The position numbers were made by a program, and so were the translations under genes. 64,000 nucleotides of DNA, taken from contig NZ_RHOV01000006.1 in NCBI RefSeq assembly GCF_003946655.1, forward strand, positions 62,001 through 126,000. Reading direction: 5' to 3'. The notes below the pieces were generated by a model, which had not been told where the DNA came from, did not search any database, and saw nothing but the letters and a program-made list of their open reading frames with translations. The stretch's first letter is position 1; each line of letters opens with the position of its first letter. The DNA comes from Lapidilactobacillus achengensis. Its GTDB lineage: Bacteria > Bacillota > Bacilli > Lactobacillales > Lactobacillaceae. Positions 1 through 6,727 of the stretch are shown in pieces.

Positions 1-156
1 TTTATCGGTGCGAAGCTGGATGAGGAAGCTAACAAAGTTCAAGCCGTTGAACGGGTGATTTCAGCACCGGATTCAAAGGTCAAGGTACTGATCGTGCCAA
101 CGAATGAAGAGCTGATGATCGTTCGCGATGTGATCAAATTGACGAATCTAGCGTAG
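1..156 (+). CDS. ackA: Acetate kinase, C-terminal end (partial)
   Basis: The first 51 codons are open from the window edge to a TAG at 154-156. They read as the end of an acetate kinase: the run KVKVLIVPTNEELMIVRD is very close to the conserved AckA tail (KVMIIPTDEEVMIARD type in Bacillus, IVIPTNEELVIAQD in E. coli). AckA makes ATP and acetate from acetyl phosphate in the cytosol and is a main energy step in lactobacilli using phosphoketolase or pyruvate oxidation. The start and active-site part lie outside the window. A strong hairpin follows at 181, so the transcript probably ends here. Confidence 0.85.
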   Translation, partial: FIGAKLDEEANKVQAVERVISAPDSKVKVLIVPTNEELMIVRDVIKLTNLA

Positions 157-180
157 ACAATCGAGTGACAACAATACTGA

Positions 181-205
181 GGGCGGCACTGACCGCCCTT
201 TTTTT
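181..205 (+). terminator. Rho-independent terminator after ackA
   Basis: GGGCGG and CCGCCC form a 6-bp GC stem around a short loop, followed by seven T residues. It lies 25 nt after the ackA stop. Confidence 0.9.
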
Positions 206-235
206 GCTAAGAATGATTGTTTGGGAGGTGGCGTG

Positions 236-697
236 ATGGCAGTAGGTTATTTGTGGTTAGCGATCGTGATCGGAATTTTCGACTTGGTTGCCTTGGCCAC
301 GAACTGGTTCTTCTTGGAGATCCATGCAGGTTGGTCAATGGTCCGCTTGATCATTGGCGGGATCCTAGCCGTGGGACTCACGATTTTGAATTTACGCTTG
401 TCGGCGACCACTGATGCGGTCCAGCACCTGGTTTTGGCGATTTTCGCGTTGACCGCACTGCTTTGGGCCGTGATTCGGAAGGGGTTGGGCAAGCGCTATG
501 TTTTGACCTCTTTAAGTACTAACGGCCTCAAGGACTGGCGGGCCTTTAGTGATTTCCGGATTGAAACGGATACGGCCGATCGCACGCTTCTCACGTTGAT
601 CGACTTCGGTCAGCGCGAGTATCAGCTCAAGTTGATGGCCACCGAGGCGGAAGTTCGGGACTTCGTGACAGCACACATTAATCAGCAATCATCATGA
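236..697 (+). CDS. Three-helix membrane protein with soluble C-terminal domain, unknown function
   Basis: I do not recognise this 153-aa protein. The ATG at 236 is chosen because GGGAGG sits 7 nt upstream; a GTG at 233 and a TTG at 221 are poorer. Residues about 5-28, 36-55 and 64-82 are hydrophobic and look like three membrane helices. The rest (about 83-150) is soluble, with alternating strand-like segments and a final helix, which could be a small PH-like domain; that is inference only. The stop overlaps the next reading frame (ATGA at 694), and the next gene has its own ribosome site, so the two are probably co-transcribed. Confidence 0.65.
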   Translation: MAVGYLWLAIVIGIFDLVALATNWFFLEIHAGWSMVRLIIGGILAVGLTILNLRLSATTDAVQHLVLAIFALTALLWAVIRKGLGKRYVLTSLSTNGLKDWRAFSDFRIETDTADRTLLTLIDFGQREYQLKLMATEAEVRDFVTAHINQQSS

Positions 698-720
698 ACA
701 GCAACAATGGAGTGGAAAAA

Positions 721-1167
721 ATGGCAATTGAACAACGAAAGCAACGTATTTTTTATGGCCGTTGGTGGCAAGGTAGCAATCAGGCGACCCGAGATGGCGA
801 ATTGAACAATGAAATCGAGAAATTTCTGGCTCAATACCCTGATCTGACTCAGTTTACTGGGATTGCTTTTCATGATATCCCAGGTGGTCTCCGCTACTTT
901 ATTGGTTCGGAAAACTTGGGGATCGGTGAGGCTTTCACTTTGATCGCCGATGATTACTGGATCGAACCGGTGAAGAACGGTCGGGTGAAGCCGGTTTATC
1001 AGCGGATCCAGCGAGCGTTTAAAACAGATGATCTATCCGTGATCATTGAACCACTGGCTAATAGTACTGATTTCTTACCGATCAAGATCGAGAATTACCA
1101 GGTCGATGAAGAAACCGGTGAATTTCAGGTGGTCCAAGTGGAGATCCCGATCGATCCCAAACACTGA
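721..1167 (+). CDS. Hypothetical soluble protein
   Basis: This is a 148-aa protein with no signal peptide or membrane helix. ATG 721 is preferred over ATG 694 because GGAGTGG lies 5 nt before it. The sequence is acidic, with several aromatic residues near the start (IFYGRWWQG) and a strand-rich end (VDEETGEFQVVQVEIPI). It follows the membrane protein at 236-697 directly and both end before the hairpin at 1194, so they form a two-gene unit behind ackA. I cannot assign a family; a ligand-binding fold of the GyrI/effector-binding type is possible but not shown. Confidence 0.65.
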   Translation: MAIEQRKQRIFYGRWWQGSNQATRDGELNNEIEKFLAQYPDLTQFTGIAFHDIPGGLRYFIGSENLGIGEAFTLIADDYWIEPVKNGRVKPVYQRIQRAFKTDDLSVIIEPLANSTDFLPIKIENYQVDEETGEFQVVQVEIPIDPKH

Positions 1168-1193
1168 TTTATATTCTCAATAATCTAACTGCG

Positions 1194-1250
1194 AAATCGT
1201 TTCTTTTTCAATTGGGCCAAAGCGCCTGATTGTTTTGAGAAACGATTTTT
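1194..1250 (+). terminator. Terminator after the two-gene unit
   Basis: AAATCGTTTCT (1194-1204) pairs perfectly with AGAAACGATTT (1238-1248), with further pairing inside the loop (CAATTGGGC with GCCTGATTG). A run of T follows. Confidence 0.8.
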
Positions 1251-1343
1251 TGCGTGGGCGGATCCGGGCACCAACTAACGGCAACAAGCGAGAAGCTAAC
1301 GATTAAGGGTTTATTAAGAATGTTCACAAAGATTAAGACTAGC

Positions 1344-1391
1344 TTGATAATAACAAGATAAGGAATAAAATAAGAAATGAAAGCGCGTTCA
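1344..1391 (+). promoter_or_regulatory. Promoter and cre-like operator of the ABC transporter operon
   Basis: TTGATA (1344-1349) and TAAAAT (1366-1371) are spaced by 16 nt. Immediately downstream, 1377-1391 reads ATGAAAGCGCGTTCA, which fits the CcpA cre consensus WTGNAARCGNWWWCA at 14 of 15 positions. A cre at the transcription start normally means carbon catabolite repression; that step is inference. Confidence 0.6.
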
Positions 1392-1413
1392 ACTATTCGG
1401 GAGGCTTGGGCGA

Positions 1414-1872
1414 ATGGACAAGGATGTGGTGTTGTGTGGCAATCGAATCATCATTCTGATCATTGATCTGCTATTTGCCGGTCTGTTGGCTGTGACCTTA
1501 GTTTTGTACCAAGCTGATTTCCAAACGACGAATCGCTGGCTCCTGTTGTTGACGCTACATCCGCCGCTGTTGTTCGGCTTGCTACTCTTCTTTGACTTGG
1601 GTGGATTATTGGTGATTTATCACCTGAGTGAACAAACGCGAGTTGAGCGGCGGTTGCGCGTTATTCTGGGGGCGACCGCGGCAAGTGTCAACGGCTTGCC
1701 ACTAGTTGATTTAAGCATCATCGGGGCGGCGGCCGGTATCCTTGGTTTGGGCGGGTGGTTCGCGTTGGCGTCGCGAACTTGCTCGATTAGCTTAGTTGGT
1801 TGGTTTGCGCTGATTTTGGGTCTCTTTGTCGGGCAACAAGTTGCGCTTTGGTTGTATTTAGTGGGCAGGTGA
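1414..1872 (+). CDS. Multi-pass membrane protein, first gene of ABC transporter operon
   Basis: This 152-aa protein is almost entirely hydrophobic, with about four to five predicted helices (near residues 8-30, 42-68, 90-118 and 125-148) and a short basic segment (ERRLR) between them. ATG 1414 has GGGAGG 9 nt upstream. It is the first gene after the cre-bearing promoter, and its TGA overlaps the GTG at 1869, so it is translated with the permease gene that follows. No known domain is recognised. It is probably an accessory membrane subunit or immunity-like component of the transporter encoded next. Confidence 0.6.
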   Translation: MDKDVVLCGNRIIILIIDLLFAGLLAVTLVLYQADFQTTNRWLLLLTLHPPLLFGLLLFFDLGGLLVIYHLSEQTRVERRLRVILGATAASVNGLPLVDLSIIGAAAGILGLGGWFALASRTCSISLVGWFALILGLFVGQQVALWLYLVGR

Positions 1873-1877
1873 CGGGG

Positions 1878-3137
1878 TTGAAATATTTCGAATTTATTCG
1901 GCATGTTTATTTGAAGCGGATGGTGCTGACGATTTTGGGCGTGCTCTTCATGATGGCGTTTGCCTTCATCGCCTTTATTTGTACGAGTTCGCTTGTTTCG
2001 GTCGTCCGTGGTTATCAGGGGCTGGCGGCGTTGCGCAGTGAAGAGGTTTACGCGGGAAATAATCAGTCAGATCCAGAGAAATTGAATCAGGCTTACCAAA
2101 ATGATCCGGAGAAACTCGCCAAAAATACAGCTGCGATCATGGCCAGTCTGGAAAAGACTGGTGATTACGTGTTGCACTGGCGCTATACGACGACGCAAAA
2201 ATTTCCGAACGCCAAGGGGACCGAGAGTTTGACGGCGGAATTAATGTTTGCCAATCAGCATTTTTTCAAATTCTATCCGCTGACCGTGGTTCAAGGTGAG
2301 CCGTTGGACAATGCCGTTTTCCAACAAACGGGGTCAAAGATTCCGGTTCTTGTCGGGGCGAATTTAGCGGCGGCCTTACCCTTGGGGCACACATTCAAAC
2401 TAACAGATCCCGGTTTGGGGCGGTCGGAGTCTTATTATGTGCGTGGTATTTTGCAAGCGAATCAGGGCATTCAGTCGATGTACATGCTGGATTCTGAAGA
2501 TTTATTGAATAATACGATTGTTCGACCATTGCGGCAGCGAGATCTGGCGACCCTTAGTCCGGATCAGCTGTCAGCCGGGTTGCAGGACCTGCTTGTTTTT
2601 GGCAAAGCCACCAAACAGTTACCAGCAATCAGCCGGCAAATCAATCGAGATCAGATCTTCAAGGTGAAATTCTATTCCGTCGAAGCCAATATCAATGAAT
2701 TTCTCACGTTTTATCGTCAACAGGATCCTTTAGTCATTATTGCACTGGTCATTTTGCTGGGGACTGCCGGCTTTTTAGTCTGGAATACCATCAAAACAAT
2801 CAGGGATTCTCAAAAAGAAATTACGCTTCGTTTGGCGCTGGGCTTGGCGCCGAATGATGTTTTCCTGGCAACTTTTATTTTGGAAGCCTTGGCGTCCGTG
2901 ATCGCCTTAGGTCCGGCGGTGGCTGCCGCGCGAATGCTGGCCCGATTTATGCAAGATCCCGCGTCATCTGGAGGCGTACAGCTGGCCCAGACAACCTTGA
3001 TCAGGAACGATGATTTGCTTGCCTTAGCCATTGTGGCGCTGATTTTATTGGTGCTGGCGCTACTGCTTAGCGTGATTGCGCGGCGAACTGTCCGTCAAGG
3101 AACCACACGTCATGGAACAACGATCGAGGTCAATTAA
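1878..3137 (+). CDS. FtsX/MacB-type ABC transporter permease
   Basis: The protein (about 420 aa from TTG 1878) has one N-terminal helix (about residues 15-38), a large extracellular region of about 250 residues, then three C-terminal helices, including the FtsX-type stretch DSQKEITLRLALGLAPNDVF. That layout is typical of MacB/FtsX permeases, which act on peptides, lipids or antibiotics at the membrane rather than importing sugars. The start could be GTG 1869, overlapping the previous stop, or TTG 1878; the latter has AGGTGA at a better distance. The ATPase gene follows after 1 nt. Confidence 0.75.
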   Translation: MKYFEFIRHVYLKRMVLTILGVLFMMAFAFIAFICTSSLVSVVRGYQGLAALRSEEVYAGNNQSDPEKLNQAYQNDPEKLAKNTAAIMASLEKTGDYVLHWRYTTTQKFPNAKGTESLTAELMFANQHFFKFYPLTVVQGEPLDNAVFQQTGSKIPVLVGANLAAALPLGHTFKLTDPGLGRSESYYVRGILQANQGIQSMYMLDSEDLLNNTIVRPLRQRDLATLSPDQLSAGLQDLLVFGKATKQLPAISRQINRDQIFKVKFYSVEANINEFLTFYRQQDPLVIIALVILLGTAGFLVWNTIKTIRDSQKEITLRLALGLAPNDVFLATFILEALASVIALGPAVAAARMLARFMQDPASSGGVQLAQTTLIRNDDLLALAIVALILLVLALLLSVIARRTVRQGTTRHGTTIEVN

Positions 3138-3138
3138 A

Positions 3139-3816
3139 ATGGTTAAACTTACTGGCGTTAAGCTTTCAAAATCCTTTTCCCAACATGGTCAGGAGCAGCG
3201 AGTGCTGTGGGACCTGTCACTGGCGCTGACGCCGGGAACGATGACTGCGTTGATTGGGCCATCGGGAATCGGGAAGAGCACGTTGCTAAATATTCTCGGG
3301 TTATTGGATCGTGACTATCAGGGCACGGTCAGTTTGGATCAAACTGTGACCAACGATCTCAATGACCGTGAGTTAGCGCATCTGCGTAATTCTCAGATCG
3401 GTTTTGTCTTGCAGGAGGCGTTATTGATTGAAAGGCTGACGGTTCGAAAGAACATTTTGTTGCCAACGATCTACGGGGACAAACAGGATAAAGCTGTGCT
3501 GGCCCACCGCGTTCAGCAACTGGCGACACAGATCGGCATCGAAACCCTCTTGGATAAGTATCCGCGGCAACTTTCAGGCGGGCAGAAGCAGCGGGTCGTG
3601 TTGGCCCGCGCTTTGATCAATGACCCCGATATCATCTTGGCGGATGAACCGACGGGGTCGTTGGATGAACAGAACGCCGCCAGCGTGGTGGCCTTGTTGG
3701 CGCAGTTGGCCGCCCAAGGGAAGACGGTATTGACGGTGACCCACGATCATTTGGTCGCCGAGCAGCATCAGTATATTTTTCGGATGGCGTCCGGGCAATT
3801 AGTGAAGGAGCGATAA
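3139..3816 (+). CDS. ABC transporter ATP-binding protein (LolD/MacB type)
   Basis: This 225-aa ATPase carries Walker A GPSGIGKST, Q-loop GFVLQEALL, signature LSGGQKQR, Walker B IILADEPTGSLD and the H-loop VTHDH. The sequence ADEPTGSLD is the form seen in the LolD/MacB/BceA group that works with FtsX-type permeases, which fits the gene before it. ATG 3139 is chosen because GAGGT lies 8 nt upstream; in-frame starts at 3076 and 3112 would overlap the permease. It should sit on the cytosolic face and power the permease encoded at 1878. Confidence 0.85.
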   Translation: MVKLTGVKLSKSFSQHGQEQRVLWDLSLALTPGTMTALIGPSGIGKSTLLNILGLLDRDYQGTVSLDQTVTNDLNDRELAHLRNSQIGFVLQEALLIERLTVRKNILLPTIYGDKQDKAVLAHRVQQLATQIGIETLLDKYPRQLSGGQKQRVVLARALINDPDIILADEPTGSLDEQNAASVVALLAQLAAQGKTVLTVTHDHLVAEQHQYIFRMASGQLVKER

Positions 3817-3818
3817 CA

Positions 3819-3971
3819 ATGGGATTTTGGGCAATGATAGGTTCATTCTTTCTGGGGTTGATTTTGGTGGTCCTTAGTTTTCAAGCGAAAATTCGCCGTC
3901 GCTGGCCGCAATATCTTCTCTTATTGCTCGGCGTCGCGCTGCTTGTTGTCGCAATCATCTTGGCGCTCTGA
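3819..3971 (+). CDS. Small two-helix membrane protein, probably frameshifted
   Basis: ATG 3819 with AAGGAG 8 nt upstream opens a 50-aa protein with two hydrophobic stretches (about residues 4-21 and 32-50) split by a basic turn (KIRRRW). It ends in TGA at 3969-3971, directly inside the second helix. A different frame stays open from there to TAG at 4112-4114 and encodes an acidic 46-residue tail (LLADDEFFEIDEIMATLL..., ending RDTMAEM). Adding one base near 3969 would join both parts into one protein of about 98 aa. This looks like a recent frameshift, a sequencing error, or less likely recoding. It is the last gene of the ABC operon. Confidence 0.6.
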   Translation: MGFWAMIGSFFLGLILVVLSFQAKIRRRWPQYLLLLLGVALLVVAIILAL

Positions 3972-4114
3972 CTCTGTTGGCTGATGATGAATTTTTTGAA
4001 ATTGATGAGATCATGGCCACCTTGCTTCAAACAGCGAGTTTTGACGTCAAATATGGGCCTATGAGAATCGGTTGGATGTATGAAAGCATTCGAGACACCA
4101 TGGCGGAGATGTAG
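3972..4114 (+). pseudogene. Out-of-frame C-terminal tail of the 3819 gene
   Basis: The frame with codons at positions 3n+2 is open across this stretch and has protein-like composition (acidic, amphipathic). It has no start or ribosome site of its own and it follows the premature TGA of the gene at 3819. It ends exactly at the first base of the terminator stem, as a real 3' end would. Confidence 0.45.
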
Positions 4115-4145
4115 CACCTAGTAATTGCGCTAAGTGCTATTTTTG
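4112..4145 (+). terminator. Terminator of the ABC transporter operon
   Basis: TAGCACCTAG and CTAAGTGCTA form a stem with one mismatch, followed by ATTTTTG. Confidence 0.8.
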
Positions 4146-4150
4146 TACCC

Positions 4151-4180
4151 AAAAAAATGCGCACATCATGTGCACGCGCG
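4151..4180 (-). terminator. Second (distal) terminator for ssrA
   Basis: On the minus strand GCGTGCACAT and ATGTGCGC form a hairpin with a seven-T tract (seven A at 4151-4157 on the plus strand). Confidence 0.6.
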
Positions 4181-4207
4181 ATTTCAAATCAAGCAAAACG
4201 AGTGCAA

Positions 4208-4250
4208 ACAAAAACCGTCAAAATGTTGATTTGACAACATTCTGACGGTT
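4208..4250 (-). terminator. Proximal terminator for ssrA
   Basis: On the minus strand AACCGTCA-AATGTTG pairs with CAACATT-TGACGGTT, ending in a T tract (A run at 4208-4214). It begins 28 nt after the tmRNA 3' end. Confidence 0.8.
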
Positions 4251-4277
4251 CAAAGGAAGCAATTAAAAGCCTGGAAA

Positions 4278-4641
4278 TGGAGGCGAGGGGAATTGAACCC
4301 CTGTCCATCCATACTGCAACGCAAACGTCTACATTCATAGCTGTACTATTTGGGATTTAATCATCAGCGCGCGCCGCACCGCATGGCTAACCGCTAATGA
4401 CGAGTCTGCGAATCTCTTCACCACGCCTCAGACGGCAACGTGGTGCGTAACCTAATTAATTTGAGACCCTAAATCTGAACCTTAGGTAAATCCAGCAGGA
4501 TCACGCTAGCTGGTTTTTAGGCAGCTACTGCGTAAGTGTTTTCTTTGTTTGCAGTTAGATTAACTGTGGCGTTTTTACGTAGACGCGACCTACGGAATGC
4601 AATTCACGCCCAGATACAAATGTCGAATCCAGAACGCCCCC
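4278..4641 (-). ncRNA. ssrA: Transfer-messenger RNA (tmRNA)
   Basis: On the minus strand the RNA starts GGGGGCGTTCTGGATTCGACA and ends with a tRNA-like T arm, GGTTCAATTCCCCTCGCCTCCA, with an encoded CCA, the standard tmRNA ends. Length is about 364 nt. The resume codon is GCA at 4552-4550 and the tag frame runs to TAA at 4519-4517, encoding ANKENTYAVAA. With the alanine charged on the tRNA part, the tag added to stalled proteins is A-ANKENTYAVAA. tmRNA works with SmpB to free ribosomes on broken messages and mark the products for proteolysis. Confidence 0.97.
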
Positions 4642-4659
4642 GATTTGGGTTACTTAAGT

Positions 4660-4687
4660 ATTATACCACAGTGCCCGCATGTGACAA
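4660..4687 (-). promoter_or_regulatory. Promoter of ssrA
   Basis: On the minus strand TTGTCA (4687-4682) and a perfect TATAAT (4665-4660) are separated by 16 nt, with the tmRNA 5' end about 19 nt downstream. Confidence 0.85.
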
Positions 4688-4704
4688 GCAAATCCATTGG
4701 CATT

Positions 4705-4826
4705 AGAGTGCGAGCTACCCCGGGCAGCTTCTGAGCATTAGCCTAGCCAGGATTTTGGAGGCTGGGCTTGGCCTCCGAAATCCTGGCGTAGCTAAGCGGA
4801 AGAAGCTGGGGTAGCGAACACGTTTC
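4705..4826 (-). repeat. Family A palindromic repeat, copy 1 (reverse orientation)
   Basis: This is a roughly 120-bp imperfect palindrome. Outer arms are GCTACCCC...AGCTTCT and AGAAGCTGGGGTAGC; inner arms are CCAGGATTTTGGAGGC and GCCTCCGAAATCCTGG. Read on the minus strand it begins GAAACGTG, like the other copies. It lies between ssrA and the HAD gene. Confidence 0.85.
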
Positions 4827-4924
4827 AAAAAAGCGTGGCTGATGATCTGGCAGTGTTGGCATTCAAAGTGATCTTCTGGAGGCGAAAAGGACCGGCTGAT
4901 TTATGAGGGCGTTCATCGATTCAT

Positions 4925-5701
4925 TTAGATCAAATCGAAGTGTTGCAGACCTTTAATGATCCCCCCGTCACGATTACTATTGGTGACAAACTCGGCGGCT
5001 TCCTTGGCTGCCGGGATGCCATTAGCCATAGCGACGGCGTGATCAACGTAATTCAACATGGTCAGATCGTTGGGACCATCGCCGAAACCGTAAGTCGGCA
5101 GATCAGTCAAATGCAGGCGATCGATCAGTTCAATGATCCCATTCATTTTGGAGTTTCCTTGGCGCACGGTATCGATGGAGTAGGCGCCGTTCCGGTAATA
5201 AGTGAACTCTGGAAAACGTTCTTGGTAGATCTGGTCGTTTTTCGTGGTCAGCACCAGCAACATTAGAATTTCGTGGGTCAGATAGTAAGCTGGCTCGATC
5301 GTCGGCACCGGTGTGTGGATCGAATGGTAAGAGGCTTGTAGATTAGCGTCATCCTTGATGGCGTGGATCGCGTCTTTGCTATAAAACGATAATGAGTCAT
5401 TTAGTTCGGTGGCGAGGTCAACCATGCCGCGAATCAGTTCTGTCTCAATGACGCCTTGGTAAACCGGGCGTTGGCGATGTTCCAAATAACTGCCATTTAG
5501 GGAAACGAAGGTATCGATGCCAGTTGCCTGGCAAGTGTCCACGATTTCCAAAGGCGAACGGCCAGTGTTGATCACGGGCAGATAGCCATTTTTCCGTAAT
5601 TGATGGATCGCCGTGCCCACTTCGGGACTGATCTGTGAGTGTTCGTTCAGTAAGGTGCCGTCAAGATCGAAGAAGACGACGCCACGATATTCTGTTGCCA
5701 A
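4925..5701 (-). CDS. Cof-type HAD-superfamily phosphatase
   Basis: This 258-aa cytosolic hydrolase has HAD motif I FFDLDGTLL (nucleophile Asp12, Asp14), motif II near NTGRS, and motif IV GDGPNDLTML near residue 208, with a C2-type cap between them. These features define the Cof/YbjI-type HAD IIB phosphatases, which remove phosphate from sugar phosphates, FMN or similar small molecules; the substrate cannot be told from sequence. Translation starts at TTG 5701, with GGAGGT 8 nt upstream. Its upstream region holds a cluster of short direct repeats (5723-5803). Confidence 0.9.
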   Translation of the reverse strand: MATEYRGVVFFDLDGTLLNEHSQISPEVGTAIHQLRKNGYLPVINTGRSPLEIVDTCQATGIDTFVSLNGSYLEHRQRPVYQGVIETELIRGMVDLATELNDSLSFYSKDAIHAIKDDANLQASYHSIHTPVPTIEPAYYLTHEILMLLVLTTKNDQIYQERFPEFTYYRNGAYSIDTVRQGNSKMNGIIELIDRLHLTDLPTYGFGDGPNDLTMLNYVDHAVAMANGIPAAKEAAEFVTNSNRDGGIIKGLQHFDLI

Positions 5702-5722
5702 ATTTGTGACCTCCGTGTGTCA

Positions 5723-5803
5723 ATTTAACTTGATTCTATTTTTGCTGGATTCCATTTTAACTTGATTCCATAGCTAGCTTGATTCTGTTGCTAACCTGAT
5801 CTT
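5723..5803. repeat. Five degenerate 16-17 bp direct repeats upstream of the HAD gene
   Basis: The core CTTGATTC recurs as ACTTGATTCTAT, GCTGGATTCCAT, ACTTGATTCCAT, GCTTGATTCTGT and ACCTGATCTTGC at about 16-17 bp spacing. The array ends about 20 nt before the HAD start codon, so it lies in its 5' region. Confidence 0.6.
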
Positions 5804-5968
5804 GCTCTAAAGATCGATCGTTTCCATTTTAACAGATAACTGGGGCTTGGTAAAATTACCTTATTCTGAAATCACAAGGAACTTGGAAACGGTAAATCGA
5901 TGAAGCGCTTTAATTAAATTTATGATAAGACGCGCAGGTTGGCCATATTCCATAGAAAACATGATATA

Positions 5969-5974
5969 CTAGAC
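5969..5974 (+). promoter_or_regulatory. Extended -10 promoter element of the 5998 gene
   Basis: TGATATACT forms an extended -10 (TATACT preceded by TGA), about 25 nt before the start codon. No good -35 is visible, which is usual for extended -10 promoters. Confidence 0.45.
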
Positions 5975-5997
5975 ATATCTGTAGGAGGAATTGCCTA

Positions 5998-6348
5998 ATG
6001 ATCAATACAGTACTTGGTAGTGCATTTGTTATTTTTGGTTTGATTTTTCTCTTTCATCCCGCTCAAAAACCATCGACCGTGCTTAGCTATAAATCTTTGT
6101 TGGCCCGTCAAACGACCAGTGGCTTTTATTTGGCGCAGCGTTGGTGTCGGGATATGCTTTTGTTGACAGGTGTCTTACAATTAAGTATGGGGCTGGTCAT
6201 CAATTACTATCACTTGAACCATTTGAGCCCGCTATGGCTGGCCTTGACTGGTTTACTGGCTTGGGGTAGCTTTCTGCTTTTGGAAAGTAAATTACGTCAT
6301 TATTTGATGCGGATCGGACAATTACCAATCAAATATCAGTCTAAATAG
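5998..6348 (+). CDS. Small membrane protein, unknown function
   Basis: This 116-aa protein has about three hydrophobic segments (residues 3-20, 52-70 and 77-96) and a basic C-terminal end (SKLRHYLMRIGQ). ATG 5998 has AGGAGG 8 nt upstream and an extended -10 promoter nearby. It is a single-gene unit: the HAD gene is divergent and two family A repeats follow. I recognise no family. The lone promoter and the good ribosome site make it a genuine gene. Confidence 0.7.
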   Translation: MINTVLGSAFVIFGLIFLFHPAQKPSTVLSYKSLLARQTTSGFYLAQRWCRDMLLLTGVLQLSMGLVINYYHLNHLSPLWLALTGLLAWGSFLLLESKLRHYLMRIGQLPIKYQSK

Positions 6349-6360
6349 TCGCGCAGCAGC

Positions 6361-6486
6361 GAAACCTGATCGCCAACCTAGCTTCTTCCGCTTAGCTACG
6401 CAATTGTCTAGGAGGCAAGAATCGCCTCCAAAACAATTGCTAGGCTAATGCTCAGAAGCTACCCAGGTTGGCTCACACTCTTAGAC
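6361..6486 (+). repeat. Family A palindromic repeat, copy 2
   Basis: Begins GAAACCTGATCGCC. Outer arms CCAACCTAGCTTCT and AGAAGCTACCCAGGTTGG, inner arms CAATTGT and ACAATTG flanking AGGAGGC/GCCTCC. It is the first of two head-to-tail copies with a 126-bp period. Confidence 0.9.
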
Positions 6487-6611
6487 GAAACGTGATCGCC
6501 AACCTAGCTTCTTCCGCTTAGCTACGCATTTGTCTAGGAGGCAAGAATCGCCTCCAAAACAATTGCTAGGCTAATGCTCGGAAGCTACCCAGGTTGGCTC
6601 ACACTCTTAGA
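6487..6611 (+). repeat. Family A palindromic repeat, copy 3
   Basis: Nearly identical to copy 2 and directly adjoining it. It differs at only a few bases, including CATTTGTC for CAATTGTC in the inner arm and CTCGG for CTCAG near the end, so this is a recent duplication. Confidence 0.9.
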
Positions 6612-6692
6612 AGTTTTTTGTTCACAAAAAAGTAGTATTTGAAAAATGTCGGTTTTTTAAGTGAATTTGCTTTTTTCACGGCGTTTTATCGT

Positions 6693-6698
6693 TATAAT
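6693..6698 (+). promoter_or_regulatory. -10 element of the two-component operon
   Basis: A perfect TATAAT lies 30 nt before the response-regulator start. The stretch before it is T-rich and no -35 at 16-18 nt stands out. Confidence 0.5.
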
Positions 6699-6727
6699 AC
6701 TTATCAAACGGGGATGTGCAAGCTTTT

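Noticed and set aside
5910-5925. cre site near ATGAAGCGCTTTAA
   Set aside because: It lacks one base of the consensus spacing and does not sit at a recognisable promoter.
6361-6611. Possible CRISPR array from tandem 126-bp repeats
   Set aside because: Only two full copies, directly joined with no spacers, and the unit is a long palindrome of family A. No cas genes are near.
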